This document shows, one piece after another, positions 1 to 6,361 of a DNA stretch of 10,384 bases. Each line of letters opens with the position of its first letter. The first letter of the stretch is position 1. Source of the DNA: Candidatus Thalassarchaeaceae archaeon (GTDB lineage Archaea > Thermoplasmatota > Poseidoniia > Poseidoniales > Thalassarchaeaceae); assembly GCA_013329905.1 (NCBI GenBank), contig DUJH01000050.1, positions 1,267 to 11,650 on the forward strand, in the 5' to 3' direction. The notes under the pieces are model-generated. The model saw nothing but the letters and a program-made list of their open reading frames with translations. It was not told the origin of the DNA and made no database searches. The position numbers were made by a program, and so were the translations under genes.

Positions 1-954
1 GAAATTGGCGATTGGGATGCTGTAATCGAAGAGGCGCGCGCCATGAATGCGACTGGTGCTGGCATTACAGGAGGCGATCCTGTGATGGCGCGAGATAGGG
101 TTCTGGAGGCTTGCCGGGTTCTGAAAGCGGAGTTCGGTTCAGGTTTCCACTTGCACATGTATACGAGTATTCCATTCAAGGTCGAATGGGCTGCAGAATT
201 CGCTGAAGCCGGTTTGGACGAAATTCGCTTCCATTTCTTGGATTTGAAGTCTGAGAAATATGCCGATACAATGGCTGCTTGTGTCGAATCTGGGATGCTT
301 ACCGGCGTTGAAATCCCGTGTGAGCCTGACAAGTCTCACGAGTTGATGACGCTGCTCGAGACACTGCGCGGCATGTCTGTGCAATTCCTCAATCTCAACG
401 AGTTGGAGATTACCGTTGGTAACCATGACAATATGGAGGTTCGCGGATTCAATTTGTCCGATGAGATTACTGCTGGCGCCGCTGGTTCTGCTGAATTGGC
501 TGTGCGCATGCGCGACCGCGTCATGGCTGCACAAATTGGTGCGCCTGACCCTGAGGATGGCGTAGTTCGCGAGCCTTATCCGTATCATCTGAAGTTCTGT
601 ACTGCGACCTACAAGGATAGTGGACAATTGCGCCGCAGATTTTTGCGGCGCGGTGAGCACACGATAGCGCCGCATGAGATTTTGACCGAGGATGGGACTC
701 TTGTTTTCGGCGCAATCGATTGTGAGCCTGACGACGCGCCGGATTGGATTGAAGAGATTAACCAAGAGACGGGATTGCCTCGCCGATTCATGCTGTATGA
801 TGAGGATAATCGGCGCATCGAATTACCGCTTTCGATGGCTGAAGAACTGATTGACGCCATCGATGTACCGATTGCTCTGGTCGAAGTTCATCCGACTTAC
901 GAGCGACTGGAAATGACTGTCGTTTATCTCGGAGAAGATGGTGAAGATCAGTAG
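1..954 (+). CDS. Radical SAM protein, COG2108-like (5' end outside window)
   Basis: The frame is open from base 1, so the start lies upstream and 317 residues are visible. Met-15 of the fragment is probably internal. Residues 18-27 read TGAGITGGDP, matching the glycine-rich strand-2 motif (GGEP type) that contacts S-adenosylmethionine in radical SAM enzymes. Alternating strand/helix blocks follow (HLHMYTSI, GLDEIRFHFLDL, GVEIPCEP, FLNLNELEIT), as in a radical SAM barrel. The CxxxCxxC cluster motif would lie upstream and cannot be seen. A later FCTATYKD...QLRRR block (from about residue 199) and the C-terminal layout recall the archaeal family COG2108, annotated as related to pyruvate formate-lyase activating enzyme and of unknown substrate. 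The superfamily is fairly sure; the COG2108 assignment is from memory of the motif. The next gene starts 64 bases downstream on the same strand. Confidence 0.78.
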   Translation, partial: EIGDWDAVIEEARAMNATGAGITGGDPVMARDRVLEACRVLKAEFGSGFHLHMYTSIPFKVEWAAEFAEAGLDEIRFHFLDLKSEKYADTMAACVESGMLTGVEIPCEPDKSHELMTLLETLRGMSVQFLNLNELEITVGNHDNMEVRGFNLSDEITAGAAGSAELAVRMRDRVMAAQIGAPDPEDGVVREPYPYHLKFCTATYKDSGQLRRRFLRRGEHTIAPHEILTEDGTLVFGAIDCEPDDAPDWIEEINQETGLPRRFMLYDEDNRRIELPLSMAEELIDAIDVPIALVEVHPTYERLEMTVVYLGEDGEDQ

Positions 955-1018
955 TCGAGCGAAACTGAAGACCTCCCCTCTCGACTCCTTCAAGTACTCT
1001 CATTGAATATCGCAGGGT

Positions 1019-2860
1019 ATGCCCGTGCAAACTTTCGATGCCAAGGGCAGCGAGGTCGACACTTATCGTCGGCTTTCCGCCTCACAGTTGGGCGTTTGGC
1101 GTTCTTGCCCGAGGCAGTGGTATTACAGTTACGAAGAGCGATTGAAGGGGCCAATGCCGCCGCATATCATTCGTGGAAATGCGGGTGAGGAATGCGTTTG
1201 CCGAGTACTTCGGGACTCACCAGTGCTCATTGCCCCAGACTCCACCGACGTGCTTACCTCACCACTCAACTCCGACGGAGCTCCTGATTGGGAAGATACA
1301 GGGAATTGGATGGGGTCGAGACTGCCAGCTAGGCCTGAAGCTGATTGGCCAGCCTCGCGCGACGCGCTGATGGAATGGGCTACTGCGCGCGTCGAGGTCC
1401 ATTTCGATCGATGTTGGGATGCTGCCGTCGCGGACTGGGAAGCGACTCGGAACCGCGTTGGTTCGCTCGACGATATCGATGTAGAAGAGTGTCGAGCGAT
1501 GGTCATCGAGGGCATCAGGATGCACCTCGATGAGGTTGAACGATGTGTCGAGGCGAATGGTGGGCCGAGCCTCGCCGCTTGGCGGGCTGGTGAGGCTCGC
1601 GAAGAGATACCCGCTCCAGATGGCTTCCCTCTGATTTGGACGACTCCTCATCCAGCCGCTCGTACGGAAGGTGATGTGACTTGGCTAGAGGCTTGGGAAA
1701 TCGCTCGGCCGTGGTTTGTTGATCCAGATGCCAAGTCATTCACTCAGACGAGTTGTATCCCAGAAGGGTGGTTCCAAGGCGAGTACGATTTGGTCTATCG
1801 CTGGGATGGCTCAATCAATATCATTGACATCAAAGCCAGTGTCGGCAAGGGTGACCGATCATACAGTTATATCGCGCAACTGCGCCTCTATGCCTGGCTC
1901 TGGTGGGAATCTCACGGACGCTCTGAACAAGCGACCTCTCTGGCTATTTGGTACCTTGGGACTGGCACAGTCAAGCCGATCGTATTGCCAACTGTCGCCG
2001 AGATGGAAGCCTATGAGAGCGAGCTCGGCGATCTCTATCGATTGCTGCGGGCGGGCAATCCTACAATCGACCAATGCCCGCCTGACCCATCCCCTTACCG
2101 TCACTTCGATGCGGGCGGAATTCCATCAGATCCGCCAATTGATCCCGACCCACAAGCGCGCTGCAAGCGCTGTGACTTCCGTGGTTTCTGTCCGAAGGGT
2201 GGCCACGACCTCGAACTCACCGCAGAGCGCCGCATCGAGCGCTTAGGCCATGCTTGGCCGATTACCCCATTCGTAGAGATTGAACCCCGTGTCAATGCCA
2301 TCGGCGAAGTCATCGGCCTCACCGGTCCGGAACTCCTTGAAGATGGTACCATCAAGATCTACTTCAGACTGCAAGACGGCTACGACCGAGCCAAGGTCAA
2401 ACCAGCATACAGCGGCGGTCCAACAAAGATTACCCGCGCCATCGCAGAGGGTACCCGAGTAAAGGTCGCAAAAGCACTCGCTGGTATCTGGCGCGGTGAA
2501 TTAGAACTGAGTTTAGATTCTGAATCAGAGGTGACGATAGCGAGCGAAGATGAATCTGCAGAAATCGTCGATATCGAGACGCGGGTGAATATAATCGGCA
2601 GGATTTGGTCTATCGACTCCTTCCCTGACGGAGCCGGTAACACGCGCTGGGCCGTGACGCTGGTCGACGCCACTGGCTCTGCGCAAATCGTCGCCTTCAG
2701 GCAATTCATCCCGCTCAGTGCCGCAGCGGTCAGTCGTGGAGACACAATCGCAGTCCTCAACGGCGAGAAGGGAGAGTGGGGTGGTCGTCCACAAGTAAAG
2801 TGCGGCCCAGGAACCAAGGTCGTCATTATTGCAGATGCAGAGGATGTACCTGGATTCTAA
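1019..2860 (+). CDS. PD-(D/E)XK (Cas4/RecB-like) Fe-S nuclease fused to tandem OB folds
   Basis: 613 residues. The N-terminal half has RecB/Cas4/Dna2-type nuclease features: LSASQLGVWRSCPRQWYY at 19-36 with Cys-30, GNAGEE at 53-58 (a Glu where many relatives have His), GEYDLVY with Asp-257, IIDIKAS with Asp-270 and Lys-272, and IAQLRLYAW with Gln-287 and Tyr-291. Cys-382, Cys-385 and Cys-391 (CKRCDFRGFC), with Cys-30, form the expected ligand set of a 4Fe-4S cluster as in Cas4, AddB and Dna2. The C-terminal ~200 residues look like two OB folds (about 423-510 and 520-605); the second, with TRVNIIGRIWSI, WAVTLVDATG and RGDTIAVLNG, strongly resembles RPA-type single-strand DNA-binding folds. No helicase motifs are seen. 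Likely a DNA-end or single-strand processing nuclease in repair or recombination (inference). The ATG at 1019 has only a weak Shine-Dalgarno-like CAGGGT, but the CPR motif near residue 30 supports it. Confidence 0.85.
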   Translation: MPVQTFDAKGSEVDTYRRLSASQLGVWRSCPRQWYYSYEERLKGPMPPHIIRGNAGEECVCRVLRDSPVLIAPDSTDVLTSPLNSDGAPDWEDTGNWMGSRLPARPEADWPASRDALMEWATARVEVHFDRCWDAAVADWEATRNRVGSLDDIDVEECRAMVIEGIRMHLDEVERCVEANGGPSLAAWRAGEAREEIPAPDGFPLIWTTPHPAARTEGDVTWLEAWEIARPWFVDPDAKSFTQTSCIPEGWFQGEYDLVYRWDGSINIIDIKASVGKGDRSYSYIAQLRLYAWLWWESHGRSEQATSLAIWYLGTGTVKPIVLPTVAEMEAYESELGDLYRLLRAGNPTIDQCPPDPSPYRHFDAGGIPSDPPIDPDPQARCKRCDFRGFCPKGGHDLELTAERRIERLGHAWPITPFVEIEPRVNAIGEVIGLTGPELLEDGTIKIYFRLQDGYDRAKVKPAYSGGPTKITRAIAEGTRVKVAKALAGIWRGELELSLDSESEVTIASEDESAEIVDIETRVNIIGRIWSIDSFPDGAGNTRWAVTLVDATGSAQIVAFRQFIPLSAAAVSRGDTIAVLNGEKGEWGGRPQVKCGPGTKVVIIADAEDVPGF

Positions 2861-2873
2861 TTATCTCTAGCAT

Positions 2874-2893
2874 TCATCATTGAGAGATGATGA
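2874..2893. repeat. Perfect 7-bp inverted repeat between nuclease gene and tRNA
   Basis: TCATCAT (2874-2880), a 6-base loop TGAGAG, then ATGATGA (2887-2893). It begins 14 bases after the nuclease stop codon and ends exactly next to the base encoding the terminal A of the tRNA CCA. On the minus strand it would fold in the tRNA 3' trailer; on the plus strand it would sit at the 3' end of the nuclease mRNA. There is no strong T-run, so calling it a terminator is only a guess. An alternative pairing ATCTCT (2863-2868) with AGAGAT (2883-2888) competes with it. Confidence 0.55.
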
Positions 2894-2979
2894 TGGCGCC
2901 GAGAGAGGGATTTGAACCCCCGAGTCCAAGGGACAGTGGATTTCGAATCCACCGCAATACCGGGCTATGCGATCTCGGC
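2894..2979 (-). tRNA. tRNA-Ser (anticodon CGA), CCA encoded
   Basis: Folded by hand on the minus strand: acceptor GCCGAGA/TCTCGGC (7 bp), D arm GCA/TGC with GG in the loop, anticodon stem GTGGA/TCCAC around loop TTCGAAA (anticodon CGA at 2943-2945, reading UCG), long variable arm with stem GTCC/GGAC, T arm GGGGG/CCCTC with loop TTCAAAT. The long variable arm and discriminator G are class II serine identity features. The terminal CCA is encoded (2896-2894), and the length is 86 nt including CCA. No intron is seen. The gene is divergent from the SAMP-like gene, with 55 bases between them. Confidence 0.95.
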
Positions 2980-3004
2980 AGTAAGCCGGCCACCTGCGAT
3001 TCGG

Positions 3005-3012
3005 TGATAAGT
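3005..3012 (-). promoter_or_regulatory. Possible TATA box of tRNA-Ser
   Basis: On the minus strand ACTTATCA lies 26-33 bases before the first tRNA base, about the distance expected for an archaeal TATA element. The match to the consensus is weak and no clear BRE is visible. The site lies in the 55-base divergent gap that must also serve the SAMP-like gene on the other strand. Confidence 0.3.
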
Positions 3013-3034
3013 CTGACTCGCCCGCATAGAGCCT

Positions 3035-3238
3035 GTGCGAATTGAGGTAGTTCATGCGGAGGGCGAGTCGAGCATCGTCGAGAGTGACGATCCGATTACC
3101 ATCGCTGAGGTTCTGGACCGTCTCGACATCGCAGCCTCGACGGTCCTCGCCGTCCTCGGCGAAACCATCGTTCCTCATACCTCGACAATCAACGATGACA
3201 TCGAGATTGAATTGATTGTCGTCTCAAGCGGTGGTTAA
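3035..3238 (+). CDS. MoaD/ThiS/SAMP-like ubiquitin-fold protein with Gly-Gly tail
   Basis: 67 residues starting with GTG, ending SSGG. The length, the strand-helix-strand order (RIEVVHAEG, then TIAEVLDRLDI, then TVLAVLGETIVPHTSTINDDIEIELIVV) and the terminal diglycine match the beta-grasp sulfur-carrier/SAMP family. The layout is close to Haloferax SAMP2 (66 aa). Family members are adenylated at the C-terminal glycine by an E1-like enzyme (UbaA/MoeB type) and act as sulfur donors for tRNA thiolation, molybdopterin or thiamine synthesis, or as protein modifiers. Which applies here cannot be told; no E1 or pathway gene is in the window. An in-frame TGA lies seven codons upstream, and GTG at 3035 is the only good start. 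The nearby ATG at 3053 is out of frame. No strong ribosome-binding site is seen, so the mRNA may be leaderless. Confidence 0.85.
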   Translation: MRIEVVHAEGESSIVESDDPITIAEVLDRLDIAASTVLAVLGETIVPHTSTINDDIEIELIVVSSGG

Positions 3239-3952
3239 TTCATCGTTGAGAATTACCCCAGCTTCATGGGTGATTATTTCCTTTCCTTTTCGCATTACTG
3301 CGGCTTTGTTACCAAGTAGTTCGAAGGCACCATCACGACATCTTAGGAAGGAGCCTTCGTAGAGGCCAATCACCGGCGAATCGTGGCTTTTGTGGTACTC
3401 ACTAACCCGCTTTGCTCGGCTCTCACCGAAGTGCTTGTGGAACTCTCCGTCTTCCTTTTCGCGGAACCAAATTCCTCCAGGGTGGTAATGCGGATTAATC
3501 TGGAAAGGCACGATTCCGAATGTCTCGAATGACGGCACCATTGTGATTGCCATATCGTTGGTCGTTTGCATGTTCGGGCAGGCCACATTCGCTCCGGCGC
3601 TGACTCCCGCGTATGGAACTCCTCGCTCTAGCACAGCCTCACGAATTGGCTCGATTAGACCTCGCTCGTGCAACTCGCGTACGAGTAACCAGGTGTTTCC
3701 GCCGCCGACGTAGATGCCGTCTGCGGCTTCGATTCCCGTCAGGGGATCGTCGAACTCGTGCAAACCAACGAGTTCGTATCCCGAATCTCCAGCAAATTCT
3801 CGCATCCGCGCAGTGTAACCCTCGTGGTCATGGCCTGCGTATGGAACGAAGACTACGCGCTGGCAGCCAGAAAAGTTCTCAGCCATCAATTCACGATACA
3901 TCGCGCGTCGCTCATCGGTGCCGATTCCGCCGCTACCAAGCAATGCACGCAT
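3224..3952 (-). CDS. pepE: Peptidase E, alpha-aspartyl dipeptidase (family S51)
   Basis: 242 residues from ATG at 3952. An in-frame TTG two codons upstream is possible, but GAAGGAAGGT (3959-3968) is better spaced for the ATG. Family S51 features: GGGNTW at about 83-88, the nucleophile in GVSAGANVACP (Ser-118 from this start), Asp-133 in TTNDM and His-155 in INPHYH. This is the Ser/Asp/His set of Salmonella PepE (S120, D135, H157), in the same sequence surroundings. The enzyme is cytoplasmic and cleaves dipeptides with N-terminal aspartate. It lies 36 bases after the PAC2 chaperone gene on the same strand, probably at the end of that operon, and converges on the SAMP-like gene with a 15-base overlap. 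The length is typical of the family (about 230-240 aa). Confidence 0.95.
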   Translation of the reverse strand: MRALLGSGGIGTDERRAMYRELMAENFSGCQRVVFVPYAGHDHEGYTARMREFAGDSGYELVGLHEFDDPLTGIEAADGIYVGGGNTWLLVRELHERGLIEPIREAVLERGVPYAGVSAGANVACPNMQTTNDMAITMVPSFETFGIVPFQINPHYHPGGIWFREKEDGEFHKHFGESRAKRVSEYHKSHDSPVIGLYEGSFLRCRDGAFELLGNKAAVMRKGKEIITHEAGVILNDELTTA

Positions 3953-3958
3953 GACCAA

Positions 3959-3968
3959 ACCTTCCTTC
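3959..3968 (-). promoter_or_regulatory. Ribosome-binding site of pepE
   Basis: GAAGGAAGGT on the minus strand, six bases before ATG 3952. It abuts or overlaps the alternative TTG start at 3958, which would leave no spacer, so it favours the ATG. Confidence 0.5.
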
Positions 3969-3988
3969 AGGACCCCTGCGTGCGCACC

Positions 3989-4747
3989 TCAGACATAGAA
4001 GTCATTTGTTTCGCCGGGCATGCCAAGATGTTCCTCGATAGAACCGCTGACCTCGATACTCGCCAGTAATTTACGAGCGGTCTCTTCTGTCGTATCCAAG
4101 TCAAGATCGAGTGGCAGACCAAGTGCTTGCTCCATCCACTTTGCCAAGCGGTCAGCAGCTCTCACATCTGCCGACGCACCGACGGTCTCAGCGACCAGCG
4201 CCACCGTCGGTACATCATGAATCGGTGAGAGAGCCACAAGCAATCCTGCCACGCCAATCATCCCAGCCTCTGGTTGATCACGACTAACGGGGATATCGTT
4301 GGCTTCGAGATTTCCACGAACCTCAGCATCGGCGCAGATGACGTGGACATCCTTGTCCTCGACATCTGCTGCCAAACCAGCCAAGACGAGTAATTGAGGA
4401 GTCGAGGCTGCCGCTGCGAGCCCAAGAATCGCATCGGCGACCTCGTGCTGACCGCCGGCGGTCATCGGCTGTAGATCGCCGCCAACGGTCACCACATTCC
4501 TTCCATCAGGAAGCATCACGCGATGTACGAGCATCGATGGAGGTACCAGTAAGCCATCCTCATCGAGAGTCGAGTGTGGGGGCATATCTGGGTGGATCAA
4601 GCGAGCGACAAGAGTCGAAGGGTGCTTGCGAACTAAAGCATCGACCACGAGTTTGCCAACATTACCTACACCGGGAACCGCTTCAAGCAGAGCCACGTGT
4701 TCGGGCAAAGAATCTCCAATCATCCAATGTATGCGCGTGCGATTCAC
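3989..4747 (-). CDS. PAC2-family proteasome assembly chaperone with HbYX-type C-terminus
   Basis: 252 residues from GTG at 4747. The N-terminal block ALLEAVPGVGNVGKLVVDAL is the PAC2-family signature (PGxGxVG at 25-31), followed by further strand/helix blocks such as PQLLVLAGLA and DVPTVALVAETVG. Archaeal PAC2 proteins (PbaA/PbaB) and eukaryotic Pac1-Pac2 help assemble 20S proteasome alpha rings. The last three residues are Phe-Tyr-Val, a hydrophobic-Tyr-X (HbYX) tail of the kind that docks into alpha-ring pockets. The GTG overlaps the nop10 TGA by three bases (GTGA) and has a strong GGAGG-type site upstream. The same frame can be read 14 codons further upstream inside nop10, but that lacks such a site. 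Position after nop10 is the usual archaeal arrangement, supporting the assignment. Confidence 0.9.
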   Translation of the reverse strand: MNRTRIHWMIGDSLPEHVALLEAVPGVGNVGKLVVDALVRKHPSTLVARLIHPDMPPHSTLDEDGLLVPPSMLVHRVMLPDGRNVVTVGGDLQPMTAGGQHEVADAILGLAAAASTPQLLVLAGLAADVEDKDVHVICADAEVRGNLEANDIPVSRDQPEAGMIGVAGLLVALSPIHDVPTVALVAETVGASADVRAADRLAKWMEQALGLPLDLDLDTTEETARKLLASIEVSGSIEEHLGMPGETNDFYV

Positions 4748-4956
4748 TCGTCCTCCTCCTTTCGAGGAGTCGGTAGTTCTTCGATCCACTCATCGCTTCC
4801 AGCATTCTCGCGCTGCCTGCGACGCGCTCCTTGTGCGTCTTGCGGCGAGTATTTTAGCGGCGCGACAGAAGTCATCTTTCCACCGCAATCCTTGCATTCC
4901 TCGCCGAACCCATACTCACCACAGTCGGTGCACCGTTGTAATCTCGTCCGAGCCAT
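4744..4956 (-). CDS. nop10: H/ACA RNP component Nop10
   Basis: 70 residues. Nop10 is a subunit of the archaeal H/ACA ribonucleoprotein (with Cbf5, Gar1, L7Ae) that makes rRNA pseudouridines. A compact zinc ribbon is visible: Cys-9, Cys-12, Cys-21, Cys-24 in LQRCTDCGEYGFGEECKDCG. It is followed by the family element APLKYSPQDA and a basic ARRRQREN stretch. The tail after about residue 52 is acidic and makes the protein somewhat longer than the usual 55-60 residues. A GAGGGA site lies upstream of ATG 4956. The stop overlaps the PAC2 start. The gap back to aIF2-alpha is 66 bases, the largest in this operon. Confidence 0.93.
   Translation of the reverse strand: MARTRLQRCTDCGEYGFGEECKDCGGKMTSVAPLKYSPQDAQGARRRQRENAGSDEWIEELPTPRKEEDE
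4751..4760 (-). promoter_or_regulatory. Ribosome-binding site deciding the PAC2 start
   Basis: AGGAGGAGGA on the minus strand, inside the nop10 coding sequence, a few bases before GTG 4747. This strong Shine-Dalgarno match supports the overlapping GTG start over any start farther upstream, and suggests coupled translation with nop10. Confidence 0.7.
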
Positions 4957-5022
4957 CCCGTTCCCTCAGAAGTCTAAGCCCCTTTCAGAGGTCTTTGAAG
5001 TTGTAGCATCCTAAGAGCCACT

Positions 5023-5811
5023 TCACATGCGTTCGATATCGATTGAACCTTCGACCGAAGCGATGGATTTTGTTGCGGCGCTCTGAGCATTTACCCAAAG
5101 TCTCTCAGCGGTTTCATAATCGGGCGCCTTGATATCGATTCGATACTCCGGCGCTCCGTCGTAATGGCAAGTCAAAGTAGCCTCCTCTTCACCCTCGGCA
5201 ACAGCCTCGGCCGCCAACAGAGCATCGCGGATTGCATAGACCCCCTCCGCTCCCCAAATTTCGATGTTGAAATGACCGCGGATTTCGACGAATGGCGGAA
5301 CGATGTTCTCGATGGCGAGATCGATGACGGTGCTCATCCACTCACCGCTGAAGCCATTCTCTGAGAGCGCGGTCTCGGAGATCGCGCACTCCTCAAGCGC
5401 CCCGTAGAGAGTGCCGAAGATTTCCGTCATCTCCTCTGAAATTGTAGAGGTCTTGTCAGCATCCCAGCCGACACGCTCAGCAGCCACTCCCATGATCTGA
5501 TGAGCGCGTTGATTATTTTTCCATGATTGCAAAGTGTCACGGCGTCGCTCCTCTGAAACGCCCTTGATCGATAGGTCGACGCGTTGGCGATCCTTCTTGA
5601 TTCCAATTACCTTAGCGACGACGCGCTGGCCAACTCGCAGATGGTTTCGGATATTCTTGACCCAACCGGCGGCTACCTCTCCGATGAAAACGAATCCTTC
5701 GCGAGAGCCGTAGCCATCGAGGTTGAGGTATGCGCCGTTCTCGCGGACATTCTTGACAGTGCAAACGAGAAGTTCGCCTTCATCAGGCCAAGGTTCGTCC
5801 GTGCTAGCCAT
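5023..5811 (-). CDS. eif2a: Translation initiation factor aIF2 subunit alpha
   Basis: 262 residues, the normal archaeal length. aIF2 (alpha-beta-gamma) brings initiator Met-tRNA to the small ribosomal subunit; alpha supports tRNA binding. Residues 11-84 form an S1-type OB domain (GELLVCTVKNVRENGAYLNL, then FIGEVAAGWVKNIRNHLRVGQRVVAKVIGI in pieces, then RQRVDLSIKGV). A helical middle domain (to about 170) with EERRRD and a C-terminal alpha/beta domain (FVEIRGHFNIE to the end) follow. The segment matching the region around eukaryotic Ser-51 reads GEVAAGW, so the phosphorylatable serine is not present at that place. Only 15 bases separate it from S27e. Gene order S27e-aIF2a-Nop10 is the standard archaeal one. 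Confidence 0.96.
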   Translation of the reverse strand: MASTDEPWPDEGELLVCTVKNVRENGAYLNLDGYGSREGFVFIGEVAAGWVKNIRNHLRVGQRVVAKVIGIKKDRQRVDLSIKGVSEERRRDTLQSWKNNQRAHQIMGVAAERVGWDADKTSTISEEMTEIFGTLYGALEECAISETALSENGFSGEWMSTVIDLAIENIVPPFVEIRGHFNIEIWGAEGVYAIRDALLAAEAVAEGEEEATLTCHYDGAPEYRIDIKAPDYETAERLWVNAQSAATKSIASVEGSIDIERM

Positions 5812-5826
5812 CGTTTTCCGTCCCCT

Positions 5827-6000
5827 TCACTCGAGGACGTCTACAATGGTGCTTCCAACAAGCAGAGCCTTTCCACCTGCTGGGCGAGCCAAGGTGGCTC
5901 CACAGATCGAGCAGGAGATCGAGGTTGACGCCCTTTCGAAAATGATTGCTTCGTGACCGCAGTCGCGGCAGTTTACTCGTAGGAAATTAGCCTCACCCAT
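5827..6000 (-). CDS. rps27e: 30S ribosomal protein S27e
   Basis: 57 residues, found by reading the minus strand between aIF2-alpha and L44e. It starts MGEANFLRVNC and carries an intact zinc ribbon, Cys-11, Cys-14, Cys-30, Cys-33 (CRDC and CSIC). The second half, GATLARPAGGKALLVGS, matches the S27e family. Length and position (L44e-S27e-aIF2a) are typical. The start at 6000 lies 13 bases after the L44e stop, with a GAGGG-like site upstream; the stop is 15 bases before the aIF2-alpha start. Confidence 0.94.
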   Translation of the reverse strand: MGEANFLRVNCRDCGHEAIIFERASTSISCSICGATLARPAGGKALLVGSTIVDVLE

Positions 6001-6013
6001 TACAATCCCTCAA

Positions 6014-6295
6014 TCACTTCTCAATTAGTTCGAACTTCTTCGCGCGTTGCGAGGCCGGCTGGTGAGCCTTTCCAGTCTCAGAGCAGCGGTAGAGGAGGTT
6101 GACGCGCTTCGTCGGCTTCTCGCCAGAAGGCTTCGGGCGTGGGAATCCACGGTAACCGGCTGTCGCCTTACGGAATCGTCGCTGACCCCACTTGAGCTCA
6201 GAAGCGCGGCGCTTCTTGACACGCTCAACAGCGTGGATGGTGTGCTTACCAGCTGATGGGCTATAGCGCATCACTTTGCGTGGCATCTTGACCAT
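6014..6295 (-). CDS. rpl44e: 50S ribosomal protein L44e, zinc ligands mostly lost
   Basis: 93 residues from ATG 6295, preceded by GAGGTG at good spacing. A TTG five codons upstream would overlap that site and is less likely. The family core is unmistakable: MVKMPRKVMRY, HAVERVKKRRASELKWGQRR, TAGYRGFPRPKP, KPTKRVNLLYRC and GKAH...RAKKFELIE. L44e sits near the E site of the large subunit. Oddly, three of the four family zinc-ribbon cysteines are replaced. The usual YCPxC is YSPSA (Ser-12, Ala-15) and the usual CxxCGKAH keeps Cys-71 but has Thr-74. Zinc binding is therefore probably lost. First gene of the minus-strand operon. Confidence 0.95.
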   Translation of the reverse strand: MVKMPRKVMRYSPSAGKHTIHAVERVKKRRASELKWGQRRFRKATAGYRGFPRPKPSGEKPTKRVNLLYRCSETGKAHQPASQRAKKFELIEK

Positions 6296-6340
6296 GACTG
6301 AGCACCTCAACGTCTTGCGACGACGCGCCCACCTATGACC

Positions 6341-6350
6341 CGTATATGAT
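6341..6350 (-). promoter_or_regulatory. Possible TATA box of the L44e operon
   Basis: On the minus strand ATCATATACG lies about 46-55 bases before the L44e ATG, in the intergenic region. A start about 25 bases downstream would leave a leader of roughly 20 bases that includes the GAGGTG ribosome-binding site. This is judged by eye only. Confidence 0.4.
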
Positions 6351-6361
6351 TGTGCCGAACC

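Noticed and set aside
139..765. Long open frame on the minus strand opposite the radical-SAM gene
   Set aside because: It has no recognisable family features and is antisense to a clearly conserved coding sequence; the composition looks like a shadow frame.
1716..2246. 176-codon plus-strand open frame inside the nuclease gene
   Set aside because: It overlaps the catalytic core and Cys cluster of the nuclease in another frame, and its translation has no family pattern.
2380..2826. 148-codon minus-strand open frame opposite the OB region
   Set aside because: Low-complexity Ser/Pro/Thr-rich translation typical of antisense reading; no ribosome-binding site or homology cue.
1019..2860. Annotation as Cas4 and search for a CRISPR locus
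   Set aside because: The nuclease shares the Cas4-type Fe-S layout, but the protein is far longer, has OB folds, and no repeats or cas genes are present in the window.
3271..3290. T-rich stretch after the SAMP-like gene as a plus-strand terminator
   Set aside because: It lies within the pepE coding region, is interrupted by C and A, and has no supporting structure; too weak to annotate.
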